A stretch of DNA of 64,000 bases. Origin: Cotesia glomerata. Lineage: Eukaryota > Arthropoda > Insecta > Hymenoptera > Braconidae. The stretch is from NCBI RefSeq assembly GCF_020080835.1, contig NC_058162.1, positions 20,590,144 through 20,654,143 on the forward strand. The letters are read 5' to 3'. The notes under the pieces were generated by a model that saw only the letters and a program-made list of their open reading frames with translations, was not told the DNA's origin and did no database searches. Below, piece by piece: positions 35,335-47,035 of the stretch (within the stretch, counting starts at the first letter, position 1; each line of letters starts with the position of its first letter). A program made the translations under genes and the position numbers.

Positions 35335-35415
35335 AGGGTAGAGAAAGATACCAAAATTTCAGAAAAATCGAAAAGGGTCGGGTTCAAAAGTGGTCGATTT
35401 GGCATGGAATGCCCC
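35335..35415 (-). repeat. Fragment of the W10 TIR family
   Basis: AGGGTCGGGTTCAAAAGTGG, then GATTTGGCATGGAATGCCCC, matches the right end of W10 at 27640-27680. Confidence 0.6.
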
Positions 35416-35499
35416 ATATATAATATAAATAAATATATTTTTTTTTCTTCTATATATAGATCAAATTTAGATATAATTGACAGACTAAATTCTACCATG

Positions 35500-35700
35500 C
35501 GTTAAGGATGACTTATTTTAAGGATGCAAGATTATGTCCAAAAAATAAAAAAAAGTTGAAATTAATTTATTATTTAATATTTCCACGTCGTGCATTTTAT
35601 TTTTAAATACTCAAAATTACAATATTATGTATCTGCATAAGTTTACGTTTTATAGAAGTTGCAAAAAACAAAAAAAATTTTTTTTTGATATTAAAAATTT
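35500..35700. repeat. Dispersed repeat shared with 1262-1440
   Basis: Same order of blocks (GTTGAAATTAATTTATTATT, CGTGCATTTTATTTTTAA, TAGAAGTTGCAAAAAACAAA) as in the APN-1 intron copy. Confidence 0.5.
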
Positions 35701-35888
35701 TTAACTTCCCGCTAAGAAAATTGAAAATTTTCAAAAATCGGCAAGTTATTGTTTTTACCCCGGTTTTCGAAAATCGAATTTTCATCAGCTCTCGACGTTT
35801 TGAGGCCTTAGGAAGCTTCCCTGACTATTCCCGCGATGGTGTCTGTATGTCTGTATGTATGTATGTATGTATGTGTGTGTGTGTGTGT
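35700..35888 (-). repeat. Family D repeat, distal half
   Basis: TTAACTTCCCGCTAAGAAAA through GGAAGCTTCCCTGACTATTC to an ACAY-type tract (ATAC/ACAC on the complementary strand). The other half lies at 40608-41275, on the far side of the R1-clade element. Confidence 0.75.
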
Positions 35889-36151
35889 GTGTTTTTTTTT
35901 TTTTTTTATAGAGGAGGTAAAATACATTTACGTATGCCAGGACTTAGTGTTGGAGCCAGGACTAGGTATTGGTGACTGGATATGTCGGACTCAGAAGTCA
36001 ATATTTATTTTGCAACAATACCAACTAAACATCCTCCTCTCTCCTTTCCCCATAGATGTTACAGGGAAAACTGGATCGGGACCGCGTTAGCATTACTTCG
36101 ATCCAGTCCATGTTGTGTCTCACAACACCTACTTCTTGTTACTACTGGTTT

Positions 36152-39139
36152 CTAATCCCTTTCTGCGATTTTTTCGTTTAAAAGGCACTGCGCGTAGGCT
36201 GCGACAGTTGACCAGTTTTCTTCTTTAGTGATCATGCAGGTTACCAAGCTCTCAGGGGAGAGCATTGTGCCTATTGTTTCTTCGGTGCTGATTCTGTCGT
36301 CCTTCTACCGATCACACTCAAAAAATGTGTGCTCGGCGTTGTCAATTTTGTCGGGGCAGTATTTGCACGTCGGTGTGCTGAGCAAACCGATCTTGAAAAG
36401 ATAGGCATTGAACTGCCCATGTCCCATCAATAGCTGGGTCAGGAAGAAGTCCGTGTCCCCGTGCTTTCGAGAAAGCCAGACGTTGATGTTTGGGATCAGG
36501 CGCGCTGTCCATCTGCCCGTCTCTCCAGATGTCCATCGGTCCTGCCACTCTTGCTGCGTTTCCGCATTTATCCTCGTTCTTGCGTCCTTCATGTTTTCGT
36601 CACTATCTTTAGCGTCATAGAGTTTAACTCTCTCGAACGCTAATAGGTCGATGGGCGTGGCTCCCGCAATGACCAATACAGCCGCTTCGGAAACTGTGTG
36701 GTAGGCGCAGGCAACCCTGAGAGCGCCTCGCCGCTGCACTGCCGCTATTTTTCGTCGGTAGGTCTTCTGTTTCGATATGTCTGCCCATATTTCTGCTCTA
36801 TAAAGCAGTACCGAGTGGACTACTTCTAGAAGAACTCTTCTCTTTTTGGTTCTTGGTCCCATAGGGTTGGTCATAATTCTTGCTAGGCTAGACACCGTCT
36901 TGCTGGCTTTCTGGCATGCATTATCGAGGTGTTCGCGAAAAGATAGTTTCTCGTCTATCATTACCCCCAGATAGCGCAGGGCCCTTGTTGACGTTAGTGT
37001 TGTTCCTCCCATGTCCACAGCGAATGGTTTTGGGAACCATTTTTGACGAGTCAGAACGACCATCTCGGTTTTGTGCTTGGCGAGTTTCAGGTGGTGTTTA
37101 TCGAGCCAAGTCTCGACGGCATCAATGATTTCCCGAACTAGTAGTTCGGCCTCCTCTACGCTGTCTACTACTACCGTGGCCGCGACGTCGTCTGCAAAGC
37201 CCGTTAGCTCTACTTGCTTTGGTAACAGAATTTTAAGAAGCTCGTCATAGTCGGCGTTCCATAAATCGGGCCCCATTATTGAGCCTTGCGGCACGCCAGC
37301 CGTTATGGCGTATTCTTGTGGTCCTTCTGTAGTTTTCGCTATTAGCTTTCTTCCGTCAAGGTAGTTGTCGATTAGTGCCAAATTCTCTGGCTTTGCGTCA
37401 AATTTTTGTTCCAGAGCGTCTAGGATATCTCCCAAATTCGCGCTGTTAAATGCGTTTTTGACATCTAGCGTGAGGAGAATGCATACTTTACGAGCTTTGA
37501 TGCTACTAGTCCATGCTTCTCTCGCTGTCCCTACGACTGTCTGGATCGCACCGACTGTTGAACGTCCTTTTCGGAAGTCATGTTGGTTTGCGGCAAAGCC
37601 TCCAGCACGATCGATATCGTTTCGTAGTCTTCTCTGTATAAGCTTTTCGAGCAATTTCCCAGCAATGTCTAGCATGCAAAGTGGTCTGAATGACGAGGGT
37701 GTTATAGGGCCACCTTTGCCTTTATCTAGCAGAACCGATCTCTGCCGCTTCCAGACCGCGGGAAACGTGCCAGTTGCCAAGCATGCGTTGTAGGTGTTCA
37801 GGAGTATGTCTGGGTATTCCAGGGCTACAGTCTTGATCACCGATGCTGGAATGCCATCAGGGCCGGGTGCCTTTCCTGTTTTAAGTGACTTGGCCGCGTC
37901 TTGTAGTTCCTTAGTTGTGAAGGGTGTTACTTCGCTGTTTTTAGTGTAGTGTTTCTTCTCCCACGGTGGGTGTTTGGGGAAAAGCTCCGCTACAATGTCC
38001 ACTCCTGTCCATTAACAAGCTCTGCTCCTGTCCATTAAGGCTGGAGACTTCAGCGCCTCTGGTGAAGCCTTTCCAAGTCGTTTGGTGACAATTTGGTAGG
38101 CTTTACCCCAGATATCTTTATCAAGGTCGTTACAGATCTCTTGCCACAGTTTCACTTTGCTTGCTTTGATTGCCTGGTTTAGGTTCTTTTTGGCCTGCTT
38201 ATACTCGCTCAAATGTAGATCTTGATTGGGGGAGCGTTTCGCAGCTCTCGTTGCTAGCCGACGTAGTCTGTGGCATTTTTTCCGGAGTTCTGCTATGTCT
38301 GTTGACCACCAGAACGCCGGCTTAAGGAAACTCTGATTTTTTAGCCGCGGCATAGAGGCGTCACATGCGGCAGCAATTTCCTTCATCGTATTTAGCACTG
38401 CCTTTTCCGTCTCGCTGCAGGTATCCGGAGTCGGATTGTTCTGAAGGATAGATCAGCTTCGTGCAAGTGAAGCTTGCAATGCCTCTCGATCAAGCCTCTT
38501 GGCATTCCACTTCCGCTTAGAAAGGTCGCGTTGTGAAACCGAAGCAGATGCCAATCCAACGTTGAATGTCATGAACTGGTGATCACTGTCGCTGTATTCT
38601 TCGGATACAGTCCAGTCTTCGATCGGAGTCACCAACGAGATGTCAAGGATGGATTCTTGGTACCCTGGTCTTCTAAAGGTCGTGGTGCTCCCGGTGTTCA
38701 GCACTATAAGGTCGAGTCTAGCCGCGACGTCAGCGATTTCGTTACCTCTGGTGTCGGAGAAAGCAGCGCCCCACTCAGCCGATTTAGCGTTGAAGTCTCC
38801 GGCTACGATGACTTCGCCGTCGAATTTAGTGACCGCATTTTCTATATTTGCCAGTTTCTGTCGGAACACACTGATCCCTTCGTTAGGTGAGAGATAGACG
38901 CTCATGAAGTAGGTTGTGGGGGTTTGAATCCAGACAAGACCTGCTCCACTTCCGCTGTTGTTGACGGTAACGTTCTTTGTGTTCACAATCCAAATTGCTG
39001 CCGTGCCAGTTTTGTCTGCGAACCATGTTTTACCTTCGATGTTTAGATATTGCTCGCAGATAAAGCAGACGTCGATTTTATCTTCAAAGACACGCTGGCG
39101 CAGCAGGTTTTGCGTGTCATTTCTGCCCTCTCGTGTCTT
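36152..39139 (-). pseudogene. R1-clade ORF2 (APE endonuclease + reverse transcriptase), copy 1, three in-frame stops
   Basis: One continuous frame runs from 39139 to a stop at 36152-36154, broken only by stops at 38453-38455 (TGA), 38012-38014 (TAA) and 36305-36307 (TAG). The endonuclease shows DVCFICEQY, IVAGDFNAKSAEWG and the SDH motif (DSDHQFMTF). RT shows PGPDGIPA, DVKNAFNSAN, AGVPQGSIMGP and FADD, then the R1-type C-terminal Cys/His motif CKYCPDKIDNAEHTFFEC. The TAA lies in a short tandem duplication of AATGGACAGGAG. A normal R1 ORF2 product of about 1,000 residues nicks the target and reverse-transcribes the element RNA. This copy would not make a full product without readthrough. Confidence 0.85.
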
Positions 39140-40595
39140 CTACAAGTGCTGTGCGGAATGCCTTGCAAGCTCCAGTGCCAGAAATATGGCATAGACCATC
39201 CTGGGGATTTTTGTCCGGAGCAGAAAGGAAGCATTTTGGCTTCGCCGTGCAGTTTACAGCCTTGTGGTTCTCTCCGCCACATTTGTAGCAGCACTTGCTT
39301 CTGTCTGGTTTCGCACACTGACGTCTTTGGTGTCCAAAACCAAAACATTTAAAACAGCGTGTTACTTTTGCAACTGGGCGTATACGACAGTTCACCCAAC
39401 CGATCATTATACGGGCCTTGTCAAGGGCCTCAATCGCACTGGACTCGTCTACTTTGCAGAAGGCTGCCCGATTGCCTCGTGGTGTGGGTTTTGTCAAATT
39501 TACCCGTTTGACCTCCAGGCTGTCAGTGAATTCACGTTTAAGTGTTTCACGGACTTCGCTCTTGGTAGAGATTTCATCCAAGTCGAAGATCTCGATCGTT
39601 GTTGTTGGTGTTAGCGTCTTGACTGTGCCGATGTTTGCAGTGGCTGCCTTTACTGCATCGGTAAAAGCCTTGCTGTCTTCGGTCTTTCGAGCCATTTCAA
39701 GGAGAACGCCTCCATGTTTCGTCTTTTTAATAGACTTTATGTCTACGCCTGTCTCGACAGGGCTTACCTTGGCCTTGATTTCCTTGAGGAGATCGGCGTA
39801 TGTTCGCCCTTCAGCTGGTTGGATAAGCACAGCTTTAGTTCTTGTCTTCTTCCTCCTCAGTTTCTTGGAGCCACCGTTGTTTGGCTGGTTTTGGGCTGTA
39901 GCAGATTGAGCCGCTGGCTCCTGTTCTTTCTTTTTCTTATTTTGCCGAGTCACTTTGGTCCAGGTATCATCCCAAGCTGTCTTTTTCTGTGCTGGCTTGT
40001 CAATTTCTGCGGAAGGACTGGGCGTGGACAGCGGCCTCTTCTTGTTGTTTCCCTCTCCTTGCTGTGATAATTTGTTAGGAGTGACTAGAGGTGGCTGTGA
40101 TTTTTCGCTCAGACTCGGAGATGTTTGAGTCGTTGACGCCGACGTCGTTGGTGATTTATTGGCCAGCCTATATGCCGTACTAATAGACGTAACCAATTTC
40201 CTGATCTCATGATGGAGATTCTTCTTGTCTTTTATAAAGTCGGCAAACTCTCCGATCTTGCTGCCGAGCCTCTCCATTGGTGACTGTTGGCCTGTAACGG
40301 TCGGTACAGAGTTGATTCTTCCTCGGTAGGTTTGATTAGTGACAGGAGCAAAAGGTCCTCCACTTTTTGGTGGAATGTTGCTCAGCTGTCCGTTCTCGGC
40401 CATCTGGGCTGATTTCGTACTCCTTGTAACCTTGCTACGATTGCTAGACAGCAGAGCCATGGGGTCTACTCCGCTGTTCAAACGGTCGCTTGATAACGAC
40501 GAGTTTAGGCCCGTTTGCACTTCTTCCCTCGCCAGCACTGAGGTATCCCCCCTCTGAACCGTACACAATGTTTGAAATTGATCTGTCATTTTCAT
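39117..40595 (-). CDS. R1-clade ORF1 (gag-like nucleic-acid-binding protein), copy 1
   Basis: 492 residues without interruption. The first 250 residues are low-complexity, with Ser/Thr and Lys-rich parts (KKTAWDDTWTKV). A central domain follows with the conserved VGWVNCRIRP-like segment (IGWVNCRIRPVAKVTRC). Two to three CCHC zinc knuckles come next: CFKCFGFGHQRRQC, CYKCGGENHKAVNC and a decayed third. In this clade ORF1 packages element RNA into RNPs. The start is the ATG closest to the 5' junction. It overlaps the start of ORF2, the usual arrangement for R1 elements. Confidence 0.85.
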   Translation of the reverse strand: MKMTDQFQTLCTVQRGDTSVLAREEVQTGLNSSLSSDRLNSGVDPMALLSSNRSKVTRSTKSAQMAENGQLSNIPPKSGGPFAPVTNQTYRGRINSVPTVTGQQSPMERLGSKIGEFADFIKDKKNLHHEIRKLVTSISTAYRLANKSPTTSASTTQTSPSLSEKSQPPLVTPNKLSQQGEGNNKKRPLSTPSPSAEIDKPAQKKTAWDDTWTKVTRQNKKKKEQEPAAQSATAQNQPNNGGSKKLRRKKTRTKAVLIQPAEGRTYADLLKEIKAKVSPVETGVDIKSIKKTKHGGVLLEMARKTEDSKAFTDAVKAATANIGTVKTLTPTTTIEIFDLDEISTKSEVRETLKREFTDSLEVKRVNLTKPTPRGNRAAFCKVDESSAIEALDKARIMIGWVNCRIRPVAKVTRCFKCFGFGHQRRQCAKPDRSKCCYKCGGENHKAVNCTAKPKCFLSAPDKNPQDGLCHISGTGACKAFRTALVEDTRGQK

Positions 40596-40607
40596 ATCAT
40601 CATATCG

Positions 40608-41430
40608 TGTGTGTATGTGTGTATGTATGTAAACCTCTCATAACTTTTGAACGGCTTGACCGATTCGATCGCGGTTGGTGCCATTCGAAAGGGTTCGACT
40701 AAACTTAAATTTTGAATACAACTTGAACCCATTCGGACCTATAGATTTTGAGAAATCTTGAAAAAACGGAAAAAAAAATTTTTTTTAATGTAATTTTTTT
40801 TTAATAACTTTCAAACGGCTCGACTGATCAATTCCAAAAACTATTCAGCTCTTAACATAAAAAAACCACGTCGATCGCCACCAAGCCAGTCAAAATCGGT
40901 TGATTCGTTCGTGAGTTATCGTTGATGAAGGAAATCGAAAAAAAGTATTTTTTTCGAATTACATCTAAATTTCCGGTCTGATCAATTTGAATTTGAAAAT
41001 ATATTATAGAATTTGAAAAACTGCGTCAAATGCCGCCAACCGCGTGAAAATCGGTACATTCATTCAAAAGTTATTGCGGTTTGAAAATTCAAAAAATAGT
41101 GTTTTATTGAACTTCTATCGAACTTTTGAGCTCTCCGAGCTCAAAACTACACGAAAATTATATTTTTGAGCTCGAAGAGCTCAAAAACGTAATAAGTGCA
41201 ATTTCGGGCACTTAATTACGAAAGTAGCGGGAAGTTGCACGGATGGCCTTCAGGGTCTACCGTTTTTCTAATTTTTTTGTAGTTTTTTTGCGATTTCTCA
41301 AAATCTACTGGTACAAATCGTTCTAAATTATATTTGAAATCTAAGTTTGGTCAAGCCCTTTCGAATGGCACCAACCGCGATCAAATCGGTCAAGCCGTTC
41401 AAAAGTTATAAGCGGTTCACATACTTTCAC
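40608..41430 (+). repeat. Family D repeats: proximal half of one copy, then the start of the next
   Basis: TGTGTGTATGTAAACC, then CATAACTTTTGAACGG, through the GGCGATCGACGT-type modules in reverse to GCGGGAAGTTGCACGGATGG (about 41230-41250). From 41280 a second D module follows (CAAGCCCTTTCGAATGGCAC) and reaches a CA tract at 41428-41448. These are the flanks of the two R1-clade insertions. Confidence 0.7.
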
Positions 41431-41865
41431 ACACACACACACACACACTCGGGGCAGAAGAGATACTGCTACCGGGCGCGTCTCCCCGAGCGGATGGGAG
41501 AACGCTCGCTGTCCTTAGATGACACTACGTCTCTTAGTTGACAAGGTACAGAGGGTAGGAGCTAAATAAAATACGCTCCCATGGACAAAACTCCCCTTAA
41601 TGGGTTGGTCACACTAACTGACCTAGCAAGAAGAAGATCGTTCTCTGTTGTAACCCACTGGGAGTGTCCGGAACCTGTGTCGTAGTTTCCGACGACGCAG
41701 GCCACGGCTGATGTGAGCTTGCTCTGCTGAGGTGTGAGTTACAGCAGTAGATCAGGAGCCAGCCACCTCGGGCCTTGATCAGGGAGTACGCAGTGAGTGC
41801 TAGAGATCGGAATCTTCACCGCTCCGAGCGAGTCTAGTCCGTCCGTGTATTCCGGGACTGGCTAA

Positions 41866-43316
41866 GTGTCGACTCGGCCTCAGGGAACTGGGGTAGGAGT
41901 ACTATCTCCGAGGGTACACCCGTTCCTAGTTATGACAACCTGCTCCACTCCGTACGATGCGCTGGTAAATCAAAAAAGTATGAGTAATTTACAGGAAACA
42001 AACAAGAGTGGAAACGTGCTACATGCCCAACAAGCAGCAATTGACGCAAGCGCTGAAATGAAGCATTCGCAAGCGCTCAAACGCCTTGAAAAGCTGATCA
42101 GTGAGTTGAATGATTTCGTCCAACCAAAGGTCAACATTCACAAAGAGATAAAGGCCAAGACGATTGGTGTAGCTTACGCCCTTCAAAGGTTTGAGAAGCT
42201 GGACGAGGAGTGGCGCTCATCATTGCAGCGCATTTCCCATGATACACCGGAGAAAGCCTGTCAGGCTGTCGTCGTGACTGACAAAGCAATGGACACCGGA
42301 GCCGAAGGTGACGGTGAATCAATCGCAGAAGACAAAAGTAAAGCCAGCAGCAAGTCAGGTAAGAGAAAAGATCGACCTTCTCCCGACCCAGCAATCAGCC
42401 AAGTCGTGAAGAAAAAGGATTTGAAGAAAAGCCCTCCGCAAGGAGCGGCAGTACGAAGCGACGAACAGGAAAAAGCGTCGGTTTGGCAAAAAGTTCAGTC
42501 CAAGAAAGAGCTAAAGCGACAGAAGAAAGAGGTGCTCTCAAAACAGATGACAAAGGAGCCTGATCTGAACCCAAGCAAAAGAAACCGCGGAAATGGATCA
42601 GACCGGATGCCCTCATCATCCGGCTGACAGAGAAAGCAAAGTACGCCGAGATCCTGCGCCGAATAAAACAGGACGTCCCTGATGATCAGGTCCGCAGTAC
42701 GGTAGAGAAGATCCATAAGACCAATGCTGGAGATATGCTGATAACTCTTTCGAGGAAGAACACCGACAAAGGCCAAACATTGAGAAAGACCATTGCAGAC
42801 ATACTGAAAGAAGACCCAAGAGTAACCTGCAAAGGACCACAGGAGGTAATTGAGATCCGAGACGTCGACGATGAGACAACGAAGGATGACATCCAAGGTG
42901 CAATACAAAAGGAAGCTGGAGATGGCTGTGAGATACCACTAGAGGCAATCAAGATCCGTAAGGCCTATAGAGGTACTCAAATTGCCACAGTAATTCTACC
43001 AGCAGCAACAGCACAGAAACTACTGGATGGAAGTAGCAAAATCCGGATTGGTTGGGTTAATTGCCGAATAAGGGCAACGAAAAGACCTATTCAATGCTTT
43101 AAATGCTGGCATTTCGGACATCATGGATCCCAGTGCAAAAGCAAGGTGGACCGGTCGAAGCTTTGCATCAGGTGCGGACAAGAAGGGCACAAGATTGCTG
43201 ATTGTAAAAATCCAGCCAAATGTGCATTATATGCTGAGATTGAAAGGCAGAGAATGTTGCCCACCATGCCGGTACTTATAAGTGCCCGTTATTTCAGGAG
43301 CCACTCCAGAAGTTGA
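41866..43316 (+). pseudogene. R1-clade ORF1, copy 2, frameshifted
   Basis: The first frame (41866-42627) holds the Lys/Ser-rich N-terminal half; ATG at about 41932 is the likeliest start. The product then continues in another frame from about 42585 to 43316. The second part has IRIGWVNCRIRATKRPIQC and zinc knuckles CFKCWHFGHHGSQC and CIRCGQEGHKIADC. The switch near 42590-42620 is a single indel. It corresponds to the intact ORF1 of copy 1. Confidence 0.8.
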
Positions 43317-46300
43317 CGAACAAACAAACATGAGGATACTGCAGCTCAATCTCAACCATTGTGAGGCAGCGCATGACCTGCTCATGCAATCCGTGCGAGA
43401 ACTAGAGCTTGACTTGGTACTGATAGCAGAGCCATATAAACACCTGAGTACCCAACCCTGGGAATCTGACAGCACATCCAAAGCTGTCATCTGGTCATGT
43501 GGCAAACTCCCTTTCCAAAATGCAGTCGACAACAGCAATGCCGGCTTTGTAGCAGTATCAGTAGAGGGCATCCGCTTCTATAGCTGTTACGCACCACCTA
43601 GCCTCTCTACTGTCGAATTCACCGCATTTCTGGATCGACTTACCGAGGACGCGAAGCATTACCACCCAGTGGCAATAGCCGGGGACTTCAACGCTTAGGC
43701 AGTAGACTGGGGCAGCAAGCATACAAACGCGCGAGGAAAGGAACTACTAGAAGCCTTTTCTACATTAGATGTAGTACTGCTCAACAGTGGTGATAGACCA
43801 ACCTACACCAAAGGAGACGCAAGTTCTATTGTAGATCTCACTTTCGTCAGTAGCAGCCTCACCAGAGGTAATATCAACTGGAAGGTGATGGATATCTACA
43901 CAGCCGGCGACCACAACGAGATTCTCTGGGAAATATCAAACGTTCAGAGCCCGAGAAGACCTAAAAAGCAACTTAACACCATTGGTTGGAAGGTAAAAAC
44001 TCTTGACCCAAGTGCATTGTTAGTAGCTTTCAATAGTGACCAGATTATCACGGGCTGCGCAGAAGAGAAGACCAAGGACCTGATGAAAAAAGTGACCCAG
44101 GCTTGTGACGCCAGAATGTCTCGTAGACGTGGCATGAACACAAGACCTTCCGTTCACTGGTGGAACGACCACATCAGCGCCCTTCGTAAAGAGTGTCATC
44201 AGAAGAGAAGAATATCTCAGCGTGGCTACCGAAGACCTAACTCTGCGGAGCTGGTCGCAGAGTACAAAAAAGCCCGTCGATCCCTGAACAAAGCCATCAA
44301 AGATAGCAAAAGAAAATGCTGGAAGGAGCTCATCAACGAGGTGGACAGAGATCTGTGGGGTAGGCCGTATAAGGTGGTCATGACCCATCTTAAAAACCAG
44401 CTAATGCCATCACCCACGTGTCTTCATTTCCTACAGAAGATCGTAAACGCGTTGTTCCCCGAACAAAGCGAGTTTAACTACCTATTAGCGCAGAATGAAA
44501 TGGATGACATTCCATCTGTCACGGAGGAAGAACTGATGGAGGCTTGTAATCGTGTAGGGAACAATAAAGCGCCAGGATTGGACGGGGTCCCCTATATTGC
44601 TTTAAAAACAACTATAAAAGCAGTGCCATCATTGTTCCTGGACGTCTACGACACATGCCTCAAGAAAGGGATTTTCCCTCGGAAGTGGAAGCAGCAACGA
44701 CTAGTACTACTTCCAAAAGGGAAAAAGCCACCAGAAGAACCGTCATCTTATCGACCACTTTGTATGTTAGACACGGCAGGTAAGATATTTGAGCGTATAA
44801 TCCACCAAAGAATAGAAGCAGTTGTCGATCCACTCCTGACAGATAACCAGTATGGTTTTCGGAAAGGAAGATCAACCCTGGACGCAATCAATCTGGTTGT
44901 TGCAACGGCCAAGGAGGCAATCGAAGGGATTAGATGGAAGGGTGGAGCGAAGAAGTACTGCCTGGTGGCCACTTTGGACATCAAAAATGCCTTCAACTCC
45001 GCCAACTGGGACTGCATTATGCAAGCCCTGGAAGAGAAAAACGTACCAGGATACCTACGTAAGATAGTGGCTAGCTACTTTACGGACAGAATTCTGAGAT
45101 ACGACACGGAGAATGGTCCAAAAGAGTATGATATTACCGGAGGTGTACCCCAGGGTTCCGTTCTGGATCCACTTCTGTGGAATGTCATGTATGATGGCCT
45201 GCTGAGACTGACTCTTCCAAGAAGTGTCAAGCTTGTTGCATATGCAGATGATGTAGCTGTCGTAATCATTGCTAAACACCTAGATGAGATAAACCACGTT
45301 TAGTTAAACCATGTTCGGTATCACCTTTGAGAAAGTTAACCGGTGGATGGACTCAATGAATCTACAACTGGCTAAACAGAAGACTGAGGCTGTGCTTATT
45401 ACCAGCAGAAAAGTGATAGAGACCATAAAGCTGAAAGTCGGAGAACAAGAAATCACATCACAACCATATATCCGATATATGGGAGTGATGCTTGATGCCC
45501 GACTCAACTTTAAGCAGCAAGTCGAACACGTGAGTGCAAAAGCATCAGCAGTGGTAGCTAGCTTAGCACGACTGATGCCAAACGTCGGAGGCCCAAAGCA
45601 GAGCAGAAGACTACTGCTATCATCTGTAGTCACATCAATGCTCACTTACGGAATATCTATCTGGGCGGACGCACTAGAGAAGCAAGAATCATGGAGAAAG
45701 GCTGGACCAGTCTACCGTCTGAGTGCCTTAAGAGTAGCGAGCGCCTTCCGCACAATATCTATGGAAGCAGTGTGTGTCATTTCCGGAACTTTGCCTCTCA
45801 GAGTCTTAGCTGAGGAAAGACGGATCCTTTATCAACGAAAGAAGACAACCACACTAAGCGCTGAGGAGCTTAGAACAGAAGAACGGCAGAAGAGCAGAAG
45901 TCGATGGAAACTACAGTGAGATGCCACAGTGAAGGGTAGGTGGACGCATCGTCTCATATCAAGGATCAACGTTTGGCTAAACCGGAGTCACGGTGAGGTC
46001 AACTATTATCTTACGTAGATGTTATCAGGACATGGCTGTTTCCGGGCGTATCTCCACCGCTTTAAGCATGATAATTCCCAAGAGTGCCCGTCCTGCCCAG
46101 GAGTCAATGAAGATGCAGAGCACGTCTTCTTTGAGTGCCCACGTTTTTATCCACAGCGAGATGAGCTGGAGAATATCCTGAAGAGGAAAATCCAACCAGA
46201 GACAATAGTAGAAGCAATGCTGTCATCAGAGGCTGCCTGGAACGCCACAAACACGTTTGTCACGGGAATCCTGCCAGACCTGCGGTCCATAGAAAGAAGA

Positions 46301-46321
46301 AGAGCGAATGACGCCAATTAG
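43282..46321 (+). pseudogene. R1-clade ORF2 (endonuclease + reverse transcriptase), copy 2, decayed
   Basis: Starts near MRILQLNLNHCEAAHDLL, the typical R1 ORF2 opening. Endonuclease motifs are LIAEPY and AIAGDFNA; a TAG follows immediately (43696-43698). RT has APGLDGVPY, DIKNAFNSAN, GGVPQGSVLDP and AYADD. The frame ends at TAG 45301-45303 and resumes shifted by one from 45304. Further in-frame stops are TGA 45917-45919 and TAG 46016-46018. The C-terminal motif CPSCPGVNEDAEHVFFEC and the end SIERRRANDAN are present. It is non-functional. Confidence 0.85.
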
Positions 46322-46559
46322 AAGGAGGAAAGAATAACACCTTAGCCACCAGAAGAAAGAGCAGAAGCTAGATCCTCCCCTCACGAAGTAATGCCTGACG
46401 GTGGTTTCCATGAGGGATTAGGAGACAGAGGAAAATGGGTTTAGGGTTTAGTGGGTAGGGGTGCTAGCGTCGGGTTTTAGTATGACACTGCGTCGAGTCG
46501 CCACATATCCAGGCCAAACAGATATGCCTAGAATCCGTAAAAAGGATTCCCCCCCCCTT

Positions 46560-46611
46560 AAAAAAAACACACACACACACACGCACACACACACACGCAC
46601 ATACACACACA

Positions 46612-46668
<57 letters not shown>

Positions 46669-46845
46669 TCACGCACACACATACATACAGACATACAGAC
46701 ACCAGCGCAGGAATAGTCAGGGAAGCTTCCTAGAACCTCAAAACGTCGAGATCTAATGAAAACTCGATTTTCGAAAAACGGGGTATAATCAATAACTTCC
46801 CCATTTTTGAAAATTTTCAATTCACTTAGCGGGAAGTTAAAAATT
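46560..46845 (-). repeat. (CA)n tract and distal half of family D
   Basis: About 120 bp of CA/GCA/TACA-rich sequence (46567-46690), then ACACCAGCGCAGGAATAGTC, GGAAGCTTCC and TTAGCGGGAAGTTAAAAA, the standard D end. The cysteine/valine-repeat and histidine/threonine-repeat ORFs here are translations of the microsatellite. Confidence 0.75.
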
Positions 46846-46943
46846 TCACTTGTAAAAAAACTTCAAAAACTGTAAGTGCAATTTTTTAAAAAATTTTTGA
46901 AGTGAAACTTCTTTTTGCGCGTTGAGGGTAAAATTTCAAGGTC

Positions 46944-47035
46944 GCGTCACAATAATAATAATATGAGCGTCACAATAATCATAATATGAGCGTCACAATA
47001 ATCATAATATTAGCGTCACATTAAAGGACGCATAT
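46944..47035 (+). repeat. 23-bp tandem repeat (GCGTCACAATAATMATAATAT)
   Basis: Units start at 46944, 46967, 46990 and 47013, each opening GCGTCACA. The surrounding 46850-46940 and 47040-47495 show no gene; an isolated GCA|GTAAGTAAT donor-like site lies near 47293. Confidence 0.6.

Larger units (their letters stand above)
35889..40607 (-). mobile_element. R1-clade (Waldo/Mino-like) non-LTR retrotransposon, copy 1
   Basis: Reads minus strand: ORF1 40595-39117, ORF2 39139-36152, 3' UTR, poly(A) at about 35890-35905, then (CA)n/(CATA)n. Both flanks are halves of one family D repeat with CA/ACAY tracts. Almost no 5' UTR precedes ORF1, so the copy is slightly 5'-truncated. Gene order, the two-ORF layout with a CCHC gag, the APE endonuclease and the C-terminal Cys/His motif are those of the R1 clade. 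Within that clade Waldo and Mino are known to target ACAY and AC repeats. Confidence 0.88.
41449..46565 (+). mobile_element. R1-clade (Waldo/Mino-like) non-LTR retrotransposon, copy 2
   Basis: Starts right after (CA)n with TCGGGGCAGAAG and about 400 bp of GC-richer 5' UTR. ORF1 (about 41932-43316) and ORF2 (43282-46321) follow, then a 3' UTR ending CCCCCCCTTAAAAAAAA and (CA)n again. The flank at 46690-46845 is the distal half of a family D repeat. It has many frame breaks, so it is an old copy. The 3' UTR is shared with the fragment at 26758-27065. Confidence 0.88.

Noticed and set aside
36342..40557. Many plus-strand ORFs over 36.3-40.6 kb
   Set aside because: They run antisense to the R1-clade ORF1 and ORF2, which carry clear domain motifs; GC-richer coding DNA creates long antisense frames.
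42131..46411. Minus-strand ORFs over the second R1-clade element
   Set aside because: They are antisense shadows of its ORF1 and ORF2.
46944..47035. A CRISPR-like array
   Set aside because: A contiguous 23-bp tandem repeat without spacers in a eukaryotic context.
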